DNA of 64,000 nucleotides from DMER64 sp964542305. Its GTDB lineage: Bacteria > Bacteroidota > Bacteroidia > Bacteroidales > UBA932. The notes under the pieces were generated by a model. It saw nothing but the letters and a program-made list of their open reading frames with translations, was not told where the DNA came from and ran no database searches. The stretch covers positions 1 to 64,000 of the forward strand of contig CAZITX010000001.1 in NCBI GenBank assembly GCA_964542305.1, read 5' to 3'. A program made the position numbers and the translations under genes. Below are positions 61,084-64,000 of the stretch, piece by piece (position 1 is the stretch's first letter; every line of letters starts with the position of its first letter).

Positions 61084-61837
61084 TTATTAACCTGGAATTG
61101 TTCTCTGTATGATTGATCACGGGACGATTGTCTTTAAAGCCCCCTAAAACCGCATCGGTGCGAATCTCTACATTCCAGTCGGCAGGAATGAGTAATGTGG
61201 TGCCTCCGAATACCGACGAGATCTTTAAGTAAGAAATGCCTTCCTGTAAATTGGTTCTTCTAAGATCCAATGTCATTCCTCCAAAAACACTTTCTATGGC
61301 ACCTCCCCGGAAAACAGGTTCCATAAATACGTGTTCGGATCCGCTGAAAACCATGGAGTAGTTTACGTATCCACTTTCGTTAGGGCTGCTTTTTCCGGAA
61401 AAATGATGTTTGGGAAAATGCCGTTGGTTTGTGGGCGGGAAATCACGTTGCCGGGATTTTGTAAATATGAGTATCCCAATTGCTACCAATAATAAAGGCC
61501 ATAAATTGCCCCAATTCAGATGGGTAAACCATTCAAATCCGGGCAGGATATTCAGGGCGCCTATCCGGGGTAGTAAAAATACAATACCAATTACAAATAA
61601 AATAACGCCCTGGATGGTCTGTTTTCTTGCAAAAGATACGATCCCTAAAACTATGAGAAGCATTTGCCATGAAAGCAATATTCTTCTGACGGCATAAGGG
61701 ATCCATCCTGCGTTATAAAAAATGAGGATGAAACCTGCAAGTATCATTGCCAGGCCTATGATTATCCCCCCGGTAACACGATTGCTGCGTTCCGGTTTTC
61801 TTTGAACTTCCTGTTCCTGGTTGTCTAAGATTTCCAT
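61043..61837 (-). CDS. LiaF-like membrane protein (DUF5668 plus C-terminal beta domain)
   Basis: The 264-residue protein has four or five membrane segments in residues 20-140 (GIIIGLAMILAGFILIFYNA etc.) and a C-terminal LiaF/DUF2154-like beta domain (GGAIESVFGGMTLDLRRTNL; VFGGTTLLIPADWNVEI). LiaF-type proteins modulate cell-envelope stress signalling. The overlapping LytTR gene is the likely output partner. Its own -7 element is 23 nt upstream. Confidence 0.85.
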   Translation of the reverse strand: MEILDNQEQEVQRKPERSNRVTGGIIIGLAMILAGFILIFYNAGWIPYAVRRILLSWQMLLIVLGIVSFARKQTIQGVILFVIGIVFLLPRIGALNILPGFEWFTHLNWGNLWPLLLVAIGILIFTKSRQRDFPPTNQRHFPKHHFSGKSSPNESGYVNYSMVFSGSEHVFMEPVFRGGAIESVFGGMTLDLRRTNLQEGISYLKISSVFGGTTLLIPADWNVEIRTDAVLGGFKDNRPVINHTENNSRLIIEAECVFGGGEVK

Positions 61838-61860
61838 ACTATAAATATTTAGATTTGCTG

Positions 61861-61868
61861 CAAAAGTA
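61861..61868 (-). promoter_or_regulatory. -7 element (TACTTTTG) for the LiaF/LytTR pair
   Basis: An exact minus-strand match, 23 nt before the ATG at 61837. Confidence 0.6.
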
Positions 61869-61944
61869 AATGCAGGCCTCTCTTACTACAACAGGAAATC
61901 GATCAAATCGGGGAATTAACCCGGTGAATGCATGGTTTAAGGGG

Positions 61945-63153
61945 TTAAAAAACAACTCCCATCGCCTCGCAGATCTTTTTGGGAATATCCGTGTTATCCA
62001 TTTTGCCAGTAAAAAGTTCACTATTGACTCCCGTGGCGTAAACAGGAACGGGAATTCCCGTATGAGATGAAGTTGTCCAGCCGATCCGGGCTTTGCGGTT
62101 CATTTCTGAAACCATATTTCCGGAAGTGATATCGCCTGATTGGAGCAGAATGTCTTTTGATGCCTGCTGTTCATCCAGCTGATTAAAAAATACGTTGTAT
62201 TGACTTTCCCAGCCCAGGGCCATTCCACCGGTTTCGTGGTCTGCAGTCACAACAATCAGTGTTTCTTCCGGATGCTTTTGGGCAAATTCAATAGCCACCT
62301 GAACAGCCTTTTGCAGATCAAGAGTTTCCAGAATGGAAGTTTTTCCGTCATTGGAATGACATGCCCAGTCTATGCGTCCGCTTTCACTCATAAGAAAAAA
62401 TCCTTTTTCGTTTTCCAGGAATTCTATGGCGGCTTGTACAATATCGGCATGAGTCATATCTCCTTCTTTGCGATCTATGGCGTAGGGCAATGCTCCCAGG
62501 TAATCCCGCGTTTCATCCTGAAGCAAAACCAATTTATCGGTAGCTGACATTTCACGGAAATCATCCATGCCGTAAGCTATGGTGTAACCGGCTTGTTCAA
62601 TCATATCTGTTACCGGGACCTGATCCCTTCTTCTGCCTTCAGGCAGGATAAAACCGCCGCCTCCAAAAAAATCAAAACCGGTTGCAGGCAATTGTGTGGC
62701 AATAGTGTAATAATCATTTCTGGAAGCTGCATTGGCATAAAAAGCACCTGGAGTGGCATGATCCAGGGTAACCGTTGATGACACCCCGACTTTATACCCG
62801 GCTTCTTTTATTTTATAGGTAATGGCTTTAAGGGCCACCGTATCCGAGTTCATACCCAACATGCCGTTTGTGGTTTTGGTTCCCGTAGCCAGCGCTGTCC
62901 CTGCAGCAGAAGAGCATGTTATCCAGTTGCTTGCACTATAGGTGGTTATGGTCCCCAAAACAGGAAACTGTGAAAAATTCAAAGCTTGCGATCCTATTTC
63001 CCCGTTATTATTTGCCAGGTAGGCTTCGGCAGCTGCAACCTGGGCCAGGCCCATACCGTCCCCAATAAATAAAAAAACATATTTTGCCTGACGAGGAGCT
63101 TCCTGGCATCCTATCAGCACCGCAATGGCCAATAAGCCTAATAACCGTTTCAT
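61945..63153 (-). CDS. Alkaline phosphatase, lipoprotein
   Basis: The protein has 402 residues from the ATG at 63153; longer in-frame starts run past the promoter. The lipobox ends in VLIGC. The fold is alkaline phosphatase: FLFIGDGMGL (metal Asp), the nucleophile region TCSSAAGTALATG, ESGRIDWACH, and VTADHETGGMALG (metal Asp/His). It hydrolyses phosphomonoesters at the periplasm or surface, possibly supplying phosphate. It is monocistronic with its own promoter. Confidence 0.94.
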   Translation of the reverse strand: MKRLLGLLAIAVLIGCQEAPRQAKYVFLFIGDGMGLAQVAAAEAYLANNNGEIGSQALNFSQFPVLGTITTYSASNWITCSSAAGTALATGTKTTNGMLGMNSDTVALKAITYKIKEAGYKVGVSSTVTLDHATPGAFYANAASRNDYYTIATQLPATGFDFFGGGGFILPEGRRRDQVPVTDMIEQAGYTIAYGMDDFREMSATDKLVLLQDETRDYLGALPYAIDRKEGDMTHADIVQAAIEFLENEKGFFLMSESGRIDWACHSNDGKTSILETLDLQKAVQVAIEFAQKHPEETLIVVTADHETGGMALGWESQYNVFFNQLDEQQASKDILLQSGDITSGNMVSEMNRKARIGWTTSSHTGIPVPVYATGVNSELFTGKMDNTDIPKKICEAMGVVF

Positions 63154-63178
63154 ATATAATAGATTTTTTAGTTGTCTG

Positions 63179-63186
63179 CAAAGGTA
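63179..63186 (-). promoter_or_regulatory. -7 element (TACCTTTG) for alkaline phosphatase
   Basis: An exact minus-strand match, 25 nt before the ATG, abutting the T tract of the upstream terminator. Confidence 0.6.
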
Positions 63187-63218
63187 AAAAAAAAGCCGCA
63201 GTATGTACCGCGGCTTTT
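63186..63218 (-). terminator. Terminator of the exbD operon
   Basis: On the minus strand, AAAAGCCGC (63218-63210) pairs with GCGGCTTTT (63199-63191) around a 10-nt loop, followed by a T tract. It separates the exbD operon from alkaline phosphatase. Confidence 0.85.
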
Positions 63219-63236
63219 CCAATCAGTATATACGTA

Positions 63237-63716
63237 TCAGAAACTGTTGTTCTCAGCTTGCCGACGTGTAGAATACATAATCCTCAATGCAGAACAACGG
63301 CGGAGTTCCTGTTTTACATCCGTTACAATACCCATTCGAACGGTTTCATCAACCTTAAGCGCTACAGTCATAAACGGACGGTCTGCTTCCGACATGGACT
63401 CACGGGAGGCAGCTATAAAGTCACGTATGTCATCTATGGTACTGAAAGTATCATTCAGCTGTATACGAGCATCGGTGCCAAACTGACCCTGGTAAGCGGG
63501 TATGGGTGTACCAATGTTTATGTAACTTGCCAGATCCTTTCTGTCCAGTTTGGCAATCTCGGTTGCTTCCGGAAGCTTCACGCTGACAACACGTTCCGTT
63601 TGTCTAAAGCTGGTGGATATCATAAAGAAGAACAATAGCATGAAAACGATGTCAGGAAGTGAGGCCGTGTTCAGGGGTTTTAGTCCTTTATCGGTTTTTG
63701 ATTTGAATGTTGCCAT
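63237..63716 (-). CDS. ExbD/TolR family biopolymer transport protein
   Basis: The 159-residue protein has a short cytoplasmic N-terminus, one membrane helix with the conserved Asp (LPDIVFMLLFFFMIS, Asp near 22) and a periplasmic domain. It is an ExbD-type proton-driven motor component for TonB-dependent transport or Tol. It lies 12 bp downstream of a second exbD. Confidence 0.92.
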   Translation of the reverse strand: MATFKSKTDKGLKPLNTASLPDIVFMLLFFFMISTSFRQTERVVSVKLPEATEIAKLDRKDLASYINIGTPIPAYQGQFGTDARIQLNDTFSTIDDIRDFIAASRESMSEADRPFMTVALKVDETVRMGIVTDVKQELRRCSALRIMYSTRRQAENNSF

Positions 63717-63728
63717 AATTATGTTCTC

Positions 63729-64000
63729 CTATCTTCTCCTTGTTGTTACTTCTCTGGGTTCCCTTTCAGACAGATTCATGGGAACAGCATCCCTTACAAT
63801 TCGTTGCTGATCTTCATCCAGGGAGTCGTATTTCTTTCCAAAATGTTGCATGGAAAACTCATCGCGCAGTTCATTAAATGCTTTTACCAGTTCATTTTGC
63901 ACATGGATATAAGCATCGTATGAAGTACCGCGGTCATTTTGAAGGGAAACAACAGCACGGGATACCATGACGGGACCAAAGCCTTCAATATCATTCTCAC
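63729..64000 (-). CDS. ExbD-type protein, partial (5' end beyond the window)
   Basis: The frame remains open to the right edge of the window, so the ATG at 63968 is internal: codons for ENDIEGFGPVMVSRAV precede and cross it. The visible 90 or so residues match the periplasmic C-terminal half of Bacteroidota ExbD proteins (VSLQNDRGTSYDAYIHVQNE; the tail REPREVTTRRR). Tandem exbD genes usually follow exbB and a TonB-like gene, which should lie to the right. Confidence 0.82.
   Translation of the reverse strand, partial: ENDIEGFGPVMVSRAVVSLQNDRGTSYDAYIHVQNELVKAFNELRDEFSMQHFGKKYDSLDEDQQRIVRDAVPMNLSEREPREVTTRRR

Noticed and set aside
1..64000. CRISPR arrays, insertion sequences and phage genes
   Set aside because: No spaced direct repeats, transposase, integrase or structural phage genes were seen. 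The only tandem repeats are the short coding ones listed.

Overview
The window looks like a piece of a Bacteroidales (Bacteroidota) chromosome of moderate GC. The evidence is the recurrent TAnnTTTG -7 promoter element typical of this phylum, A/T-rich leaders without Shine-Dalgarno sequences, many lipoproteins and TonB/ExbD-type proteins, and lineage-typical families: an EFR1 ferredoxin, a fibrobacter-major-domain lipoprotein, a stand-alone HsdR-N domain protein beside holA, a DUF2795 protein, and a 5'-nucleotidase split over two genes. Species cannot be assigned. I see no phage, insertion sequence, CRISPR array or rRNA. The only trace of mobile DNA is a 3' tRNA-Asn remnant followed by a terminator at the extreme left edge, which looks like the far attachment site of an island lying to the left.

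Layout. 1-4.5 kb: tRNA-Asn remnant, exported ferredoxin/flavodoxin-like protein with a divergent AraC regulator, lipoprotein metalloprotease, GH27 alpha-galactosidase. 4.6-9.4 kb: M61 peptidase, ABC-2 exporter pair, MntP Mn exporter, periplasmic asparaginase. 9.4-15.7 kb (minus): trpS-dnaG-metG-DUF389 operon, divergent from aroA-aroC (15.8-18.1 kb). 18.1-22.6 kb: recA divergent from rlmN-recX, then a free-standing 41-residue amphipathic micro-protein gene with its own promoter and terminator, a YgjP-type metallohydrolase, and prfB with its programmed +1 frameshift. 22.6-29.4 kb: AddA/RecB-like helicase-nuclease; on the minus strand two ApbE flavin transferases (the second degenerate) followed by a Tat-exported D-aminoacylase. 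29.4-32.7 kb: fibrobacter-domain lipoprotein and two TPM proteins, colliding head-on with phoH. 32.5-36.7 kb: CapA-like phosphoesterase; SPOR lipoprotein, gcvT and an M28 peptidase fused to a TonB C-terminal domain. 36.7-43.8 kb: leuS-yitT, two overlapping AraC-type regulators (one membrane-anchored), DUF2795-trkA. 43.8-48.7 kb: LolD-like ATPase with a PduO adenosyltransferase, folE, HsdR-N protein and tRNA nucleotidyltransferase, holA. 48.7-54.2 kb (minus): NatAB-like exporter, split 5'-nucleotidase, tdk, alr. 54.3-60.3 kb (minus): ahcY-asnS-udk-TonB-like-hypothetical-rsmI-HhH. 60.3-64 kb (minus): LiaF-like/LytTR pair, alkaline phosphatase, and two ExbD genes running off the right edge.

The region is mostly conserved housekeeping DNA: translation (metG, trpS, leuS, asnS, prfB, rlmN, rsmI, tRNA nucleotidyltransferase), replication/repair (dnaG, recA, recX, holA, addA), the last two chorismate-pathway steps, nucleotide metabolism (udk, tdk, folE, 5'-nucleotidase) and envelope functions. 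It is very compact. Many start/stop codons overlap, convergent genes often overlap at their 3' ends, and several -7 elements sit only 4-5 nt from the start codon, implying leaderless mRNAs. The most promising undescribed element is the 41-residue protein at 20786-20911.
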